A stretch of 64,000 nt of DNA from Chrysomallon squamiferum (GCA_012295275.1 CM022667.1:4822208-4886207), one strand, 5' to 3'. Shown: positions 27,803-41,265, counted from the stretch's first letter. Notes: a model not told the origin generated them from the sequence alone. Numbers and translations: made by a program.

Positions 27803-29245
27803 TTATTCTTTAGGCGTCTGCGGAACAAGACGATATCCCTTCCCTTTGTTTCGTTTCCAGGCAACGACGGCTACCATAGCAACGACGCAAGCAACCGCAG
27901 CCACACACGTACTGACGACAACAGCAGCGGGCGAATTCGAAGAGTCTGCGAAAAAACAAAATAATAATAAAATAAAATAAATAAATAAATAAATAATATA
28001 ACAACTATTGAAACATCTTACCTGTTACTGCTACTATTGCTACTGCATGATATTTACTATCGCTGTATTTTCTCAAAACTCTGCTTCACTTGAGGCAGTT
28101 ATGAACAGACACTGACTAACGCAACGATGTTTTATTTGTGAACTGTGACATTACCTTGTTCCTTCATCACGACGAACGGACCGGTAGAAATGAGGTGAGA
28201 CGAGTGTCGTTGTGCAAGTCCACGACGACGTCGACGTGTCACGTGACACGACGGTGCACACTGCGACGGACGACACACGGACACTTGACAGTGGACGTAA
28301 ACCAGCTGAGGCGAAGAAACAGGAGACGTTGACGTGAACTTGAACACGTTGAAACTCCAGCGAAACTCTGACAACGATTTTGATTGGTGAACTCGAACTT
28401 CCGGTTCAGTAGCACACCTGTTTAGAAAGACGAAGGTGTAGACGTTAAAACTTTAGACCACAAGTTTAAGGAAAAGATTAGAAAAAAAACGAAGACCACA
28501 ATTACGATTGTATATTTTTCTATGAGGAAGTGGAAGAAAGTACGCCTGACAAAAACGTGACCTTTGACCTATCAGCGCGTATAAAAAAAAAAATCATATG
28601 TCAAAGATCCTTACCCATTTTTGATCAGTTGCCGAAACACAGGATAGTTCGGTGACGGCATAGGCGTTGCTATGCAACCGTCGACGAAAATTCCGAGATT
28701 TGTCAAAGACGAACGACCTAGTGAAAGAGCTACGTGTAGCTGGTCGTTCAGTGGAATTTTCGCCGGCAAGCTGTCGCTGGCTATTTCAGTCACGTACTCG
28801 TTGTCTTTAAACTGTCTGAGTTCAAAGTCCAAACGTCCGAAGCCTCTCTCGAAGATTCTCAGTGTGTGGTGCAGGGGAAGATACTCCAGGCTGACGTCTG
28901 CGCGTCTTGGATACTCACACTGCAGTGGTATGAACGCCTCGCCGTTATCACCAAACGTGACGTCAGATGGAAACAGTGCGTTAGTGACATGGGCAGACAA
29001 CTCGTTTCTGAAAATGATGGAATCCTTCGAAATCTCCACAGTAGTCCCGCACTGATCGAGACCTATGTCGATCACGTGATGGGTGCCGTTGAATCTGACA
29101 AGGCATGCCGGGTCTCGCAGTGTCGCGTTGTGTCTCGGGAGCAGTGTTGCTGGGATGGAAATTTCCATTGACGTCGAGGTGCAGACGATATCCGCTCGCT
29201 GAACGTAGCCATTATTGGTCGTTGTGTTTGCTAGTTTGTCAGTAG
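27803..29245 (-). CDS. Transmembrane zona pellucida (ZP) domain protein, copy B (5' end not resolved)
   Basis: Exons 29245-28615, 28417-28155 and 27945-27803 (TAA at 27805-27803), with splice sites and exon lengths identical to copy A (631, 263 and 143 bases). All ten ZP cysteines, the RRRRR furin-type site, the Ala/Val-rich transmembrane helix and the KGYRLVPQTPKE tail are kept. Only a handful of residue changes from copy A were seen, such as P to S before DVTF, H to R in SLGHSS, D to H before QSKS, and N to D in RRANVS, which removes one N-glycosylation sequon. No stop or frameshift was seen, so both copies look functional. As in copy A, the signal-peptide exon was not found. The gene is divergent from STELLO copy 2. 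Confidence 0.86.
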
Positions 29246-31075
29246 CTAAATAATGATGTGTAAATTAAGAATTAATAAAATATATACTAATAAAAAGAAA
29301 TTTTAAATTATCAGAACATCCTGGCGACTTCATCTTTGTTTTTGAAACCTGAAACTGGAAACAAATATGTATTTAATTAATATAGTGTCCGGATGATTTC
29401 CTGTTTTGTTCGACGCTTTCCGCTTATACTCGGCTCTTGTCGCTGATGTTCGGCAGATTGCGGTCATTTCCGTCGTATTGGGGTGCTCAATATTGAATGA
29501 TGATGACAATGGTTGAAGCGAAGCAGACAGAGTTTTTGACACACAAATACTTACCACAGGATACTTACGGTACTGAAGTCTGAATATATTGAACGGTTTC
29601 TTTATAATACGTTGTTACCATAAATAATTTGTTTTCAGGCGGTGTAAAACCAATTAATGCCCCATGAAAAGAATTCATCTTCTAGGCGATAAAGTTTGAT
29701 AGCTCGCTGTAACTTGACAGTAGGATGTTCCCTTTTCTGATAATAAAATAAAATAAAATAAAATAAAATAAATAAATAAATATTTAAATAAATAAATAAA
29801 TATGAAGGTTTATGTTATTGAATTTAGTGTATAAATAAAGTTAAATAAAAACAAAAACAGCATGACAGTATGATGTAGAGATAAAGAAGGCAATAGAGTG
29901 AGGCTCACAGTTATGAGAGAGAAAAATATTCATTTTTTTTCTTATCATTTATATTATCATTATATAAAAATATAATAATACAAAACACTTTTGATCTTGT
30001 TTGTGAACTCAATTTAGTTTATCGTAAACTAGCGATATCAAAGTACTTTACTGTCTAAATGTACCAAAATAATCTTACTCTGTGTTAACACGTGACAAAA
30101 CAGTTTTCCATACCACGTGATATCCGGCTGTCTTCTAATTCGACCATGTGTTGTAACTAAAAATAAAAATATTTTAAAACTCTCCATAAAACAATGAAAA
30201 AGAGAATAAATGAACCTCTTCTAAACTGGAATGATTCCGAAATTACTTTGACGATCTTTGGTAGTCTGAAAATATCAGATTAATGTTCTTTTTCTTCTTC
30301 TTCTTCTATCTATATTTGTGTATTTCTGGTTCCTAATCTGACTCTTTCTCTGTCTGCCCGCCTTCCTGCTAAAATTCTTGTTGTGTTTAACTAAAAATGT
30401 GCATCTGGCTGTTTCTCTCTATGTTCCTATTTGTCTACCTCTTTGTTTGTGTGTATATTTGTCTGTTTTCTGTTTATCCTTCTCTGTATATGAAACGTTA
30501 ATATCATTACGTTGAAATTCAGTATTAATTTGAAGACGTTTGCTTTGAATTGTAGTCATCATCTTTAGAGCAAACACACAAACAAATAAACAAACAACCA
30601 AATAAACAAATAAACAAACAAAATAAATAAACAACCAAACAAATAAACAAACAGTCAAACAAAATAAATAAATAAATAAATAAATAAACAAACAAATAAA
30701 TACAATTTAATTTTGAATATGTTTTAGAAGTGACTTTTACACGGTAAAACTGGCTGATAAATCCAAAGTAACAAAATGATTTACTTACCGGCTGCTTGTA
30801 ACTTGTTGTGTGCACGAAGTCGGAAAGTCAAAATGAAGCGAAGGAAACACGAAGCAACTTGTGAACAGATCCCCGAGTACTCTTATCAGCACTCAGGAAG
30901 TGTCATCAGGGCGGTACCGTCGTGCAGGAAAGGGGAGGTAACTAGGAAGTAAAGCGGTAAGAAGCAAAGAAGTTAAATACTCTTATTTTTAAAAAAACTC
31001 TCCTGTGTTGGCGTGACCTGTTTACTTCATTGCTTCACTTCCGCTGTTTATTTCAGTTCTGTAAAGTGGGTATGG

Positions 31076-31136
31076 GGTTGTAGTCTGCTGGTTAGAGCGC
31101 TCGTCTAGTTGACGATTCTGAAAGGATTTCTCTTGT
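31076..31136 (+). other. tRNA-like fragment, unit B
   Basis: Duplicate of the element at about 14440-14500, with the same A-box-like and CTAGTTG loop sequence and again no B box. It is there because of the segmental duplication, so it does not count as an independent insertion. Confidence 0.3.
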
Positions 31137-31790
31137 TTATTATCCCGAGTAGCCTCTAGTGCAGAACAAGTCAGACAGTTTGATGTATATCGTTGGCTCT
31201 GCGCCAAAGACAGATTTATATCGTATGTGTGGCAATGAGTACGGCATTATGTTAATTCAACTTTAGTAATTTTGGCATAACATTCATTTAGATTGGTCGT
31301 TTTCTTGTTTGCTGGTACCATAAATATTACCATTTAGTCGTACAAACAGACATTGCAAGAAGAAATCGAAGAGCCCGATCATAAAATCACAGACTCGGAA
31401 ATCTTCGGACATGTTTGAATCGACCTTAATCGTGACGTAGAGGTCAGCTGATTAGCACGTGACAGCTTTTAAGAACAAAATGCTTAACACAGCTTTTACA
31501 AAATACAATTAGTCTAAATGTTATTAAAATATTAATTAAACTTTCTTAATCAGATTTCTTTTGCTGAATCAAAATTCAGTTAATGGTAAGTCAAAGTTTT
31601 AGACTGCACGGTAGGTGGAGTTAAAACAATCAAAAAGTCAACAATATTAAAAAAAGATCTAAAACAAGTTTGGATAGCATGGCGGTTCTTTCGACTGTGC
31701 GATTTGTATAGTTTTTCAACATTTATCTCCCTTTACAACTTCCATACTACTTTTACAAAATTCACCCATACATCCACCTACCCATCAATA

Positions 31791-31793
<3 letters not shown>

Positions 31794-31839
<46 letters not shown>

Positions 31840-31860
31840 ACACGCGCACGCCAACACACG
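31794..31860. repeat. (CA)n in unit B
   Basis: CA run of about 18 units ending in CGCGCACGCC. The counterpart in unit A (about 15151-15212) is interrupted by AAACAC steps. Confidence 0.9.
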
Positions 31861-32089
31861 CAATCACTTTATTATAACTATCTTAAAAAAAAAAAAAAAA
31901 AAAACAGTTAATATTTATGATATTACGACATAAAAAATATTTCAAATTTTCCCCTGTTGGAACTGCCTGTGAAAATGTGATCATTTTTTCAAACGTGCAG
32001 AGATAACCTATGCAAACAAAGTTCTGATAACATTGTTTTTTACTGCATATCACACTAGCTTAGATTTTTACCTTAGGACAATAAAGCAG

Positions 32090-32124
<35 letters not shown>

Positions 32125-32161
32125 AATGAAAATTTAATCTGGTAATATTTAAACTTTAATA

Positions 32162-32207
<46 letters not shown>

Positions 32208-32325
32208 TATCATTACTATTATTTAGTACAGTACTGAAATAAACTTAAATAAGATGATTATATTATAAATAGTTTATTACGTGAGTGGATATCAGTAAAT
32301 AAGCTAAACAACCTTGTTCGTGTAT

Positions 32326-32400
32326 CATCTGTATGTTATTTAGTACAAAAACTGAAGTGTCAGTGTGTTAGATTACAAACAACCTATTACTCGTCTGCAT
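32326..32400 (+). repeat. Single unit of the 75-bp satellite in unit B
   Basis: One copy of the unit that is amplified about 53-fold at 15731-19704, in the same flanking context. It starts TCATCTGTATGTTATTTAGT and is followed by the unique GCATAATCTGCCTGTAAATA. It is flanked by imperfect direct repeats: AAACAACCTTGTTCGTGTAT on the left and AAACAACCTATTACTCGTCT on the right. Confidence 0.95.
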
Positions 32401-32589
32401 AATCTGCCTGTAAATAAAGGTATTACGTAAATTACACATGATGTAAATAATTTTTTGTGTGTGTGGATTATAAAAAGTTAGGTGACGTTATTTGAGATTG
32501 GTGTGTATCTGTTGGTTCACGCATTCTTCTCTAAGTCTGTGCTCAGAGTTAGTTACAGGGTGAAGTGTTTCCATTATAGATTTCATTAT

Positions 32590-32606
32590 TATTATTATCA
32601 TTATCA

Positions 32607-32637
<31 letters not shown>

Positions 32638-34093
32638 TTTATTTTTAATGTGAGGGGGTTATACACATGGTGATTAAAACCTACGGTTAGTCACAACATC
32701 AGCAAGTATTTCATATGCATCTAATATAGATAGTCTCCGCAGCCATATTTATACCTACCTATATATATATATATATATATACCCATACATACATACATAA
32801 CGCATTATATACATACATACATACATTATATACATAAATACATACATTATATACATGAATGCATACATAATATATATATATATACATACACATTACATTC
32901 AAATATATATATATATATATGCATATATACACATGTACGTGTTGTGTGTGCGTGTGTATATCTCTGTGCATGCATGCCTGATGTGTATGTGTGTGTTGGT
33001 TCTGTAAATCTTGAAAATGATTCCAATGACAAAGAAGGTCAGAGGTCAGAGGTCAGAGGTCAAAAGCTTTCCTCCTGTTGACATCACAGTTTCACGTCTG
33101 ATTTATCTGAATGTTCAATACACTCGCTGTGGTGTCTTGTATTTTTTATTGTTCTTTTTTTCTTTTTTTTTTTTTCTTTTTTTTGTATATTTGCTGGCTT
33201 TTTCTCGATTTTTTTTTTTTTTTTTTTTTTTTATTTGTGTATATATATATGTGTGTATATATATATATATATTATATATATATATATACTCGTTAGACTG
33301 ATATACGACTTCTTAAAATATTAGAAATATTTATCGTTAATTAACACTTTCTCAGCCACAAAGGAAGGAAAATAAAGGATTAGGTAAAGTCATCAAGTTT
33401 ATCACATTTTTACAGGTTAATGTTGTTAGTTATTATCATCATCATCATCATCATAATCAACCAAAGTCAAAAATAACAATCGTTCATTATTTCAACATAA
33501 TTAAAGATACTCTCATCTATACATTTACTGAAAACTGAGATGAGTGTGTGTGCGTGTGTATGTGTGTTTGCGTGTGAGTGCGTGCGTAGCTGTATGTATG
33601 TGTATATGTGTAACATATGTACATATATATATATATATATATATATCAGATGGACAAAAGCAATATAATGCTTGCTGTATACTCAATAAAACTATTTATA
33701 CAGAAATACACAGATAGATATACACGATCGATGTGCAATGGTATAAAAATGAAACATAAACAAAATCCGCACCTCTGAAAGCGACAGGTGTTTCGATAAT
33801 TGAGAAAGATTAACTGTGAAGCAAATTGTTTGACTGAGGAGACACCAAACACTTGTCACATGTTTTACACACGCACACACACACAAATTTTATTTCATTT
33901 CATTTTCTTTCTTTCTTTCTCTCTTTTATTTCCTTTTCTTTTACTCCTTTATTTCTTTATATGTGTGTGTTGGTTGTGTTAGCACTGTCATTATAAATGA
34001 TTTCTTCTTCTTTCTGATATATCTGTTCTGTTTTTTTTTTTTTTTTTTTTCCTTCTTTAAAAAAAATAAAAATGATATTAAAATAGAAGTTTC

Positions 34094-34184
<91 letters not shown>

Positions 34185-34540
34185 CATATATATATATATA
34201 TATATATTTATTTATAGTTAAGATGTTAAAACAACGAATAATATCGGTTCTCTCTCTCTGCTCTTTATAATTTAATCTTCACCGATTCCAAATCTTTGGG
34301 TTTAAAACTACTGAACTGAAGCAGTAACAAAAACAGCAAAGAAGAAGATACACGTGTGCACTATTTCATAAACAGTGAACAGTATTCTTATCAGTAAATC
34401 AGAGACAAAAGAGACAGATTGGAGGCTTCCATCCTCGTCTGCTTTGTTATTCGCACTTACTTCATGCGGCGAAAATCTGAAACAGTTTTAATATAGCTAC
34501 ACGGACCTGAAAAAATAAATAAATATATAAATAAATTAAA
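32590..34540. other. Unit B middle stretch, mostly simple repeats
   Basis: No counterpart in unit A. Contents: ATTT/ATT runs (about 32587-32645), TA and TACA tracts (about 32759-32930), poly-T and TA tracts (about 33155-33290), TA run (about 33622-33645), and a CT run of about 42 units (about 34100-34184) with TA after it. No gene seen; open frames are repeat artefacts. Confidence 0.7.
33036..33062 (+). promoter_or_regulatory. Four AGGTCA half-sites spaced by one base (DR1-like)
   Basis: AGGTCA occurs four times in direct repeat, each separated by a single G. This matches the DR1 arrangement bound by RXR, HNF4 or COUP-type nuclear receptors (established knowledge of the motif). It lies about 1.5 kb upstream of the ATG of STELLO copy 2, in a segment absent from unit A. 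It may equally be a chance 7-bp tandem repeat. Confidence 0.35.
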
Positions 34541-34567
34541 TTCATTGCTTCAGTCAGTTGTTACACC

Positions 34568-34882
34568 ATGGGGACAGTTCGTATCTTGTACTTTTGTGTT
34601 GTCGTTATTGTGTTAATTTCGATAGCTTATTTTCTGTTCATGTTAAATATTGATAATATACGTAAACGGTATTTTTTTCGGGACAAATCACGAGTAAGGT
34701 AGGTGTTAAACTATTACCCGCATAACTCATTATAAAATATGAAAAGGAAACTTGACACACACTTTATTTCATAGCGCCCAAAGATTCTCAAATCATGAAA
34801 AAGGGATTAACAAATTAATACGTATTCCGGTGAAATAAATAAAATTTTAAATAATAATAATAATAATAACAATAATAATAAC

Positions 34883-34932
<50 letters not shown>

Positions 34933-37900
34933 AATTTAGAAAATCTTATGCTTATCAAATACCTTGAAGTGAGAGGAAGAAAATCTAAATGTATATTCTA
35001 AATATTGAATAGTTAGAACTTCATTTGTTGTTTTTCTCTCCAGTTATAATTAATATCTGTGTCTGTGTATGTGTGTGTGTTTGTGTGTGCATGTGTCTGT
35101 GTGTGTTTAGTTTAAGATATTATCTGTTAAACAACGAATAATATTTTAAAAAAATATATATATGTTAAACAATAAAGTATTAATTGAATGAAAAAAGACA
35201 CTTTCAAAAAAAAAAAATAATAATAAATAAAAAAAGGTTTTGTGGAAAACAAAATCCTTTTCTTCAGAGCTCTATTATAATAAGATATATTACGTTTTAT
35301 TTATGTTTCAGTTTTCTCTTCAGTACTTATTATTAAGCGCTTCATCATCATTTTCAAACTCTACATAAATGTACGATAGTACCTGGTTGTCTGCCGGAGA
35401 ACGGTTCAGACGGACATTTGAACGGACATCGCTGGTTCTATATCGGTTTTTGGCAACGATTCTGGCTGGTATGCTCATTTAACTATAATACTGGCTTTAC
35501 ATTCATTTGGCAAAGATCAGCGATAAAAAAAAAAAAAAAAAAAAAAAAAGAAAACCCGATGTAGACAGAGAACCAGACTTGTTCATCACAATGTCCTTCT
35601 AAGCTGTTTTACGCCAAAGAATACAAGAGCTACTAGACCTAGACCTAAACCAATGACATAATTAAGTGATTAACTTTTATAAATTGCTTTCTTTAAAAAC
35701 AACTTGTAGCAGTTCTGAATCACTTTAGCAATTCTTTCGTAGATTATGATTCAGTGTGAAGTTATTTATTTATTAATTGTTTGTTTTCTTGTTTGTTGTT
35801 TTATTTATTTATTTATTTATTTTTAGTAGGACGTTCAATAGATCACGTTTAGGTAGTTCCTTTCATAAATGGATTGTCATCACAACACTTTATGAGCCAA
35901 CAGATGACGTCAGATTTATAGCGAAAATACCCGGATGGAAAGTTGTCGTTATTGGAGATAAAGAAACGCCCGCAGATTGGAGGTTTGATAAACTGACTTC
36001 TGTTTTCTTCTAACTTATTTATTTACTTTTGTACTTTATATCAAATTAACAAACTTATGTACATTTTCTATAAACCGACTACTTCTGCTGTTCCTATTTC
36101 AACTTCTACTACCACAACAACTACTACCACTACAATAACGACGACTCCTACTGTTACTTCCAATGTTATTTCTACTACTACTAGGGTTATTACTACTACT
36201 ACGACTGCTACTGCTGCTACTGCTGCTACTACTTCCACCACTAACATTACTGCTATATCACTACTACTACTACGTCTTCTAATAACAGTCCTGCAGCTGC
36301 TACTTTACATTTAATTAATGCTGCTGTCACTGGCAGGGTTTAGTTCTATAAAATATTATTAAAATAACACAAAAATTTATAATTAATATTTTCATTCTTC
36401 TGCCAAATTTATGTTTATGTTCATTTGCTGTAATCTCTTTAGTTATCCCGGATGTGTCTATCTTGATATCAAAACTCAACAACAGCTTGGATTCGAAAGC
36501 GTCGCTCTTCTTCCCACCGGAAGTTACGCACGGAAAAACGTCGGGTATCTTTACGCCATTTCCAGAGGAGCCAAATTCATTTATGAAACCGATGACGACA
36601 ACAGACCAAACGATCTTTTACAAAACTTCATACTACAGCCCAGAACGTCTGGTGTCATGTTTGCTGGCGAACACCTCTTCAATCCGTACCGCCATTTTGG
36701 ACAGCCCACGCTATGGCCAAGAGGATATCCTCTGAATGCCGTTGGCGACAACGTGTCCAGCAACTACTTCCTCGACACGTGGAAAACACCTTCCATACAA
36801 CAAGGACTTGTCAATGGTGATCCAGATATGGACGCTGTTTTTAGACTCACACGGAAAAAATCATCGTCAAGACTCAACGTAACTTTCGATAATCGTGCAC
36901 CATCTGTGTTCGTACCAACTGGAGTTTTCTCCCCTTTCAATTCCCAGAACACTTTATTTCTGTACGACGCATTGTGGGCGTTGCTATTGCCCACGTCTGT
37001 AAACATGAGAGTGTGCGACATCTGGCGGGGATACTGGGCACAACGTCTCCTCTGGGAAATGGGATCGACTCTTGGATTCTTTCCGCCGAACACTTTTCAG
37101 AAAAGAAATTTTCATTTGTATCTGAAAGACGCCGTGCAAGAGAAAGATCTTTACTTCGAAACAAACAGACTTTTGTCATTCCTCACTGGATGGACCTGTG
37201 AGTCAAAACTGAGTTTCTTTTCTTGTGTAGAAAGACTCAGTCGAGACATGGCCGCAGAGAATTTCTGGAAGGTAGAAGACGCGAGATTAACCGAAGCATG
37301 GCTCAGAGATTTGAGGAAGGCTGGTTATGTCGAACCAAAGCGTGTACAGTCGAGAGATAAAAATGGACGCTTTGTTTTTCCAAAAGGCTTCAGTGATACG
37401 CAGACGACTTTAGAATTCAGACCTGATGAAAAGCAACTTCCTCTTCCGCAGACGTCAACTTTCAAACAATCCACAAAACTGAACCATGTTGAATCGGTGT
37501 CTGCTGCTTGTCCAGACGTAACGTTAAATCTACCCCCGTACGTGTTACAGCAGGCCACACCCATTTACTCGAACATCCTCTTGATAATAGTGTTCAACTT
37601 TCCTCATTACGAAAACGTCCGATTACTTGAGGTGATTTATAACCTGCATTTTCCACAAAGACTCTACTGTGGACCTGACGTGAAACGTTTTAGACAAACC
37701 ACCGAGCGACAAGTCACGTTTATAGAAGTGAATATAAACAGAGGTTTCGTCGGCTACGAATGCATGCTTAGAGCCATGCAAATGAACTTCAACGTGGACG
37801 GCTTTCTCCACGTCGCTGACGACACTCTGCTGAACGTATGGAACCTGAAATCACTTCAAACCGATCGTGTTTGGTACGCTGCTCCCATGAGACTGCTGAG

Positions 37901-38360
37901 AGTGAAAAAGGAGAAAACACGCTGGATGTGGGTGTGGCAGCCGATAGGCAGAGCGGCCTACGTGTCTGCTCTTGCTGAGATGAGGACGTTAGATGAGTCT
38001 ATGTACGCAGAGTTTGTTCAGATTCTCAGAGCCAACACGCGTGTTCAAGACGGATTCTACCACGAACTGTCAGACATAGTGTACATTCCTCTGCGTCTGA
38101 GAGAGAAGTTTATATTCATCAATCGAATATTTCTGAAACACAAACTCTTCTTGGAAATTGCTTTCGCGACTTTCATTGGTGGAGTCGAGCATCTTAGCAA
38201 TATTACGTTTCTGAAAGGAACATATCTTTGGGGTGAGCCTAGAAATCACGTAGAAAAGTTTTTAACAAAGATGCTCATTTCCTGCACCCTTCTAAACTGC
38301 TGCGTGAATTCAGCAACGCTAAAGGAAAGAAGTTTTATTGTGAAACGTATCTTCCACTGA
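34568..38360 (+). CDS. STELLO-like (DUF288) protein, copy 2, frameshifted near the C terminus
   Basis: Exons 34568-34698, 35830-35982 and 36443-38360. Exon 1 gives the same signal anchor as copy 1, exon 2 the KWIVITTLYEP...GWKVVVIGDKE signature, and exon 3 the DDD site. Exon 2 has a tandem acceptor, TTTAGTAG, so splicing at 35827 or 35830 differs by one codon; 35830 matches copy 3. Relative to copies 1 and 3 one base is missing in a T run at about 38259-38263. About 33 unrelated residues follow, then TGA at 38358-38360. The old frame stays open beyond the indel to TAA at 38381-38383, so the lesion is recent or a consensus error. Residues encoded by about 37878-38240 differ strongly from copies 1 and 3, although both flanks are almost identical. 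Confidence 0.85.
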
Positions 38361-38363
38361 CCC

Positions 38364-38425
38364 TGCCTGGTGTAACAGTGTAACAGTGTAGCAGTGTAAC
38401 AGTGTAACAGCGTAACAGTGTAAAC
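38364..38425 (+). repeat. 8-bp minisatellite at the ancestral stop of STELLO copy 2
   Basis: About six copies of TGTAACAG-type units, fewer than behind copy 1 (25521-25607). One unit carries TAGCAG. Confidence 0.9.
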
Positions 38426-38912
38426 TATGTCCAGTCCGTCAGACTTCGTTTGTTGATTTAATTTTTGTTTTGTTCTGGTGACGTTCTTAACATGCAGAGA
38501 GTGTGACGAAATGGAAGAAAAAAAAAACTTACATAGAATTCTTTCATTCAAAATAACTGACTTCGTGTCTACTTCCTTTTGTGTATAAAAGTATAAATTT
38601 GTATACAAAATACATGCATGTGTGCTAAGACCCGTAATTTATTTGTTTTTATTAAATTATTACACAAAACAAAGTTTCTTCTTTTTCCGCTTAAAATAAA
38701 AAGCACAAGATCGTGTTATTATTATTGTTATTTTTAATATAAATTATTAAAGGATATAAAAGTGTAATTTTTAAAATAAATTTTATTTAATAAAGAATTT
38801 AATAATAATAAAACTAATAAATGAGCATAAGCATAAACTATTTACATGAGTATCAAAAATTTATTTATAATTTAGACACTATTAATTAAAGCGGTTTTTA
38901 AATGTATTTTAA

Positions 38913-38954
<42 letters not shown>

Positions 38955-39576
38955 TAATAATTAAATTAAAAGTGGACTGATTTAATATTTACATTACACG
39001 TGATTTGTTCTGTACTAAGTACCGTTTACGTACATTAACATGATCCGAAAATACGTTAACGAAATTAACACCATAACGACAACATAAAAATACAAGCTAC
39101 GAATTGTTAAATTTTAACACGAGAACAGCTGTCGATGACATATTAAAACCACATAAAAACTTTCACTGCATGGTAGTAATCCCGGTAATCAAAACACTAC
39201 AGTATGGATAAATAATCAGAAAAAATAAAAAAATAAAAAAATAATAATAATAATAAAAAAATAAATAAATAAAATTACTACGATTTACTCGTTTTAACAT
39301 CGCCATACTAAAATGATTAATTAGCTAACATTGATTGAATATTATAATCTAAGTGAACAACCTTAATTTTCATTTTCATTTGCTTTCTCTTGATTTAATA
39401 TTTACTTGCTTAGCAATAAATTATTGTTCAGTGTTTTATTCCAGTGTACCCATTCATTAAGGCCGCTCTAGGTGTGGCCAAACGATATTTCCTGTTAACA
39501 TTCCTTGAGGGTGCAGCATTGACAAATAAACACAACAATAATCACACACGCACGTACTCACAATAATCCAGGGAAA

Positions 39577-39607
<31 letters not shown>

Positions 39608-39892
39608 GAAACCGTGTGACGGTTGTAATTAATACAAGAAATCATTTTCAGTATCAAGACGTCTTTCAACAGACCTAACACACATACACACCGACTAACA
39701 TACACACATAAACGCCACACACACACACACGCACGCACGCACGCACGCAAACACACACACACACACACACTGTCGATATACATCTGTTCACAAAAATTAA
39801 ATATTTGAGTGATTATTTCAAGTAATTTGTCGACTTGATAGATGAACATATCATTAATTATGTTGAAATATTTTATTATTTTACATTAAATG

Positions 39893-39975
<83 letters not shown>

Positions 39976-40215
39976 GTTTAAAACGTAGCACATGACACAA
40001 AATACAGAAGCTGTGTTTAGGGTGTAATTAATCCAGTTAATGAAAAGTAAAACAGTGTGTGACAAATTCCACGTGACCGAACTTCACATTCACTGTTTAA
40101 TAACAGCTTTTCGTTCAGCGATAACAGCAGATTTGTTAAAGGTAATTACAGTAAAAACAGCGTTCTGGCCGGGATAACACAATTATCTGCAAAAATATCT
40201 ACAAAATAGCTGAAC

Positions 40216-40273
<58 letters not shown>

Positions 40274-40955
40274 ATATATGTTACTAATTAATTTTTATTG
40301 TGTAATTTACAGTTTCTTTTAACTTAGAATATATAAAAATGAGTATTTGAATGAAAGATATACGTGAACGCGACCACACACAGACACACACACACACACA
40401 CACACAAGTATAATAAGACAGTGTTTATATAAATATATATATTATCAGTGATCTGTGTGTGTGTTAGACGATCGCGTAGATCTATTGAAATTTGGAAGTC
40501 ATTTATTTATTTATTTATTTATTTATATGTTTGTGCACATTCCTGTATAAATTTAAATACATGCAAATTCATTTCCAACAACATAAAGTTTTGTCAGTAA
40601 CTAATCAAATACGTGAAACAGAAGCAGTCACGAAAACACCAAACACTGACCAAGAGGACAGACAACTGCACCATTTCATAAACAGTGAACAATTTTCTTA
40701 AAATCAGGCTCCTTTTGTTGTTGTTTTTAACTTTTTTTTTTTTTCTTTTTTTTGCAATATAAGAGATCACAAATAAAAATTAAAATTAACGAATATTACC
40801 AACTTAAAAAAATGTTCTTCCTTTCTTTCCAAAAAAAAGTCATCAGTTCTGCTGAGATTTACATCTCTCGGGATAGCTGTTTCAATATGTTACCAGCAGC
40901 TGTTCCGATCTTAAAACAAAACAGAAAAATTATTGCCGGAATCAGTTGCTAAACT
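38426..40955. other. Intergenic between STELLO copies 2 and 3
   Basis: Up to about 39489 this matches the 3' flank of copy 1. Beyond that: a CA/CG-rich tract (about 39715-39770), a GA run of about 39 units (39897-39974), an ATCT run (about 40217-40273), a CA run (about 40380-40406) and an ATTT run (about 40501-40525). No gene seen. Sequence near 40660-40700 resembles 34350-34390 upstream of copy 2. Confidence 0.65.
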
Positions 40956-41265
40956 ATGGCGACCTTTCGTAACGTGTATTTTTGTGTTGTCGTTCTTGTC
41001 CTTATTTCGTTAGTTTACTTTCAGTTCATGTCAAATATTGATAACATGGGAAAACGATACGTATTTCTTGACAAATCTAATATAAGGTATGTATTAGGTC
41101 AGGTATGTATTAGGTCAGGCCTGTATAAATTATTAAAACAGCAGATTTAACATAAATATGACAAATTCTTTTTAATGATAGTGTTCATCCGATAATTTCT
41201 TTGAAACTTTTCTAAGTAATCATAATGCGTATCTTTAGCTAATAAGTACTGTTTTAAAAGGAAAA

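Larger units (their letters stand above)
26735..39489 (+). repeat. Segmental duplication unit B
   Basis: Right member of the direct tandem duplication with 9440-26694, with the same gene order and orientation: ZP gene on minus, STELLO-like gene on plus. It has only one unit of the 75-bp satellite, and its own non-matching middle stretch (about 32590-34540). Part of that stretch, around ATTTCATAAACAGTGAACA near 34361, resembles sequence upstream of STELLO copy 3 near 40674. Confidence 0.85.
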
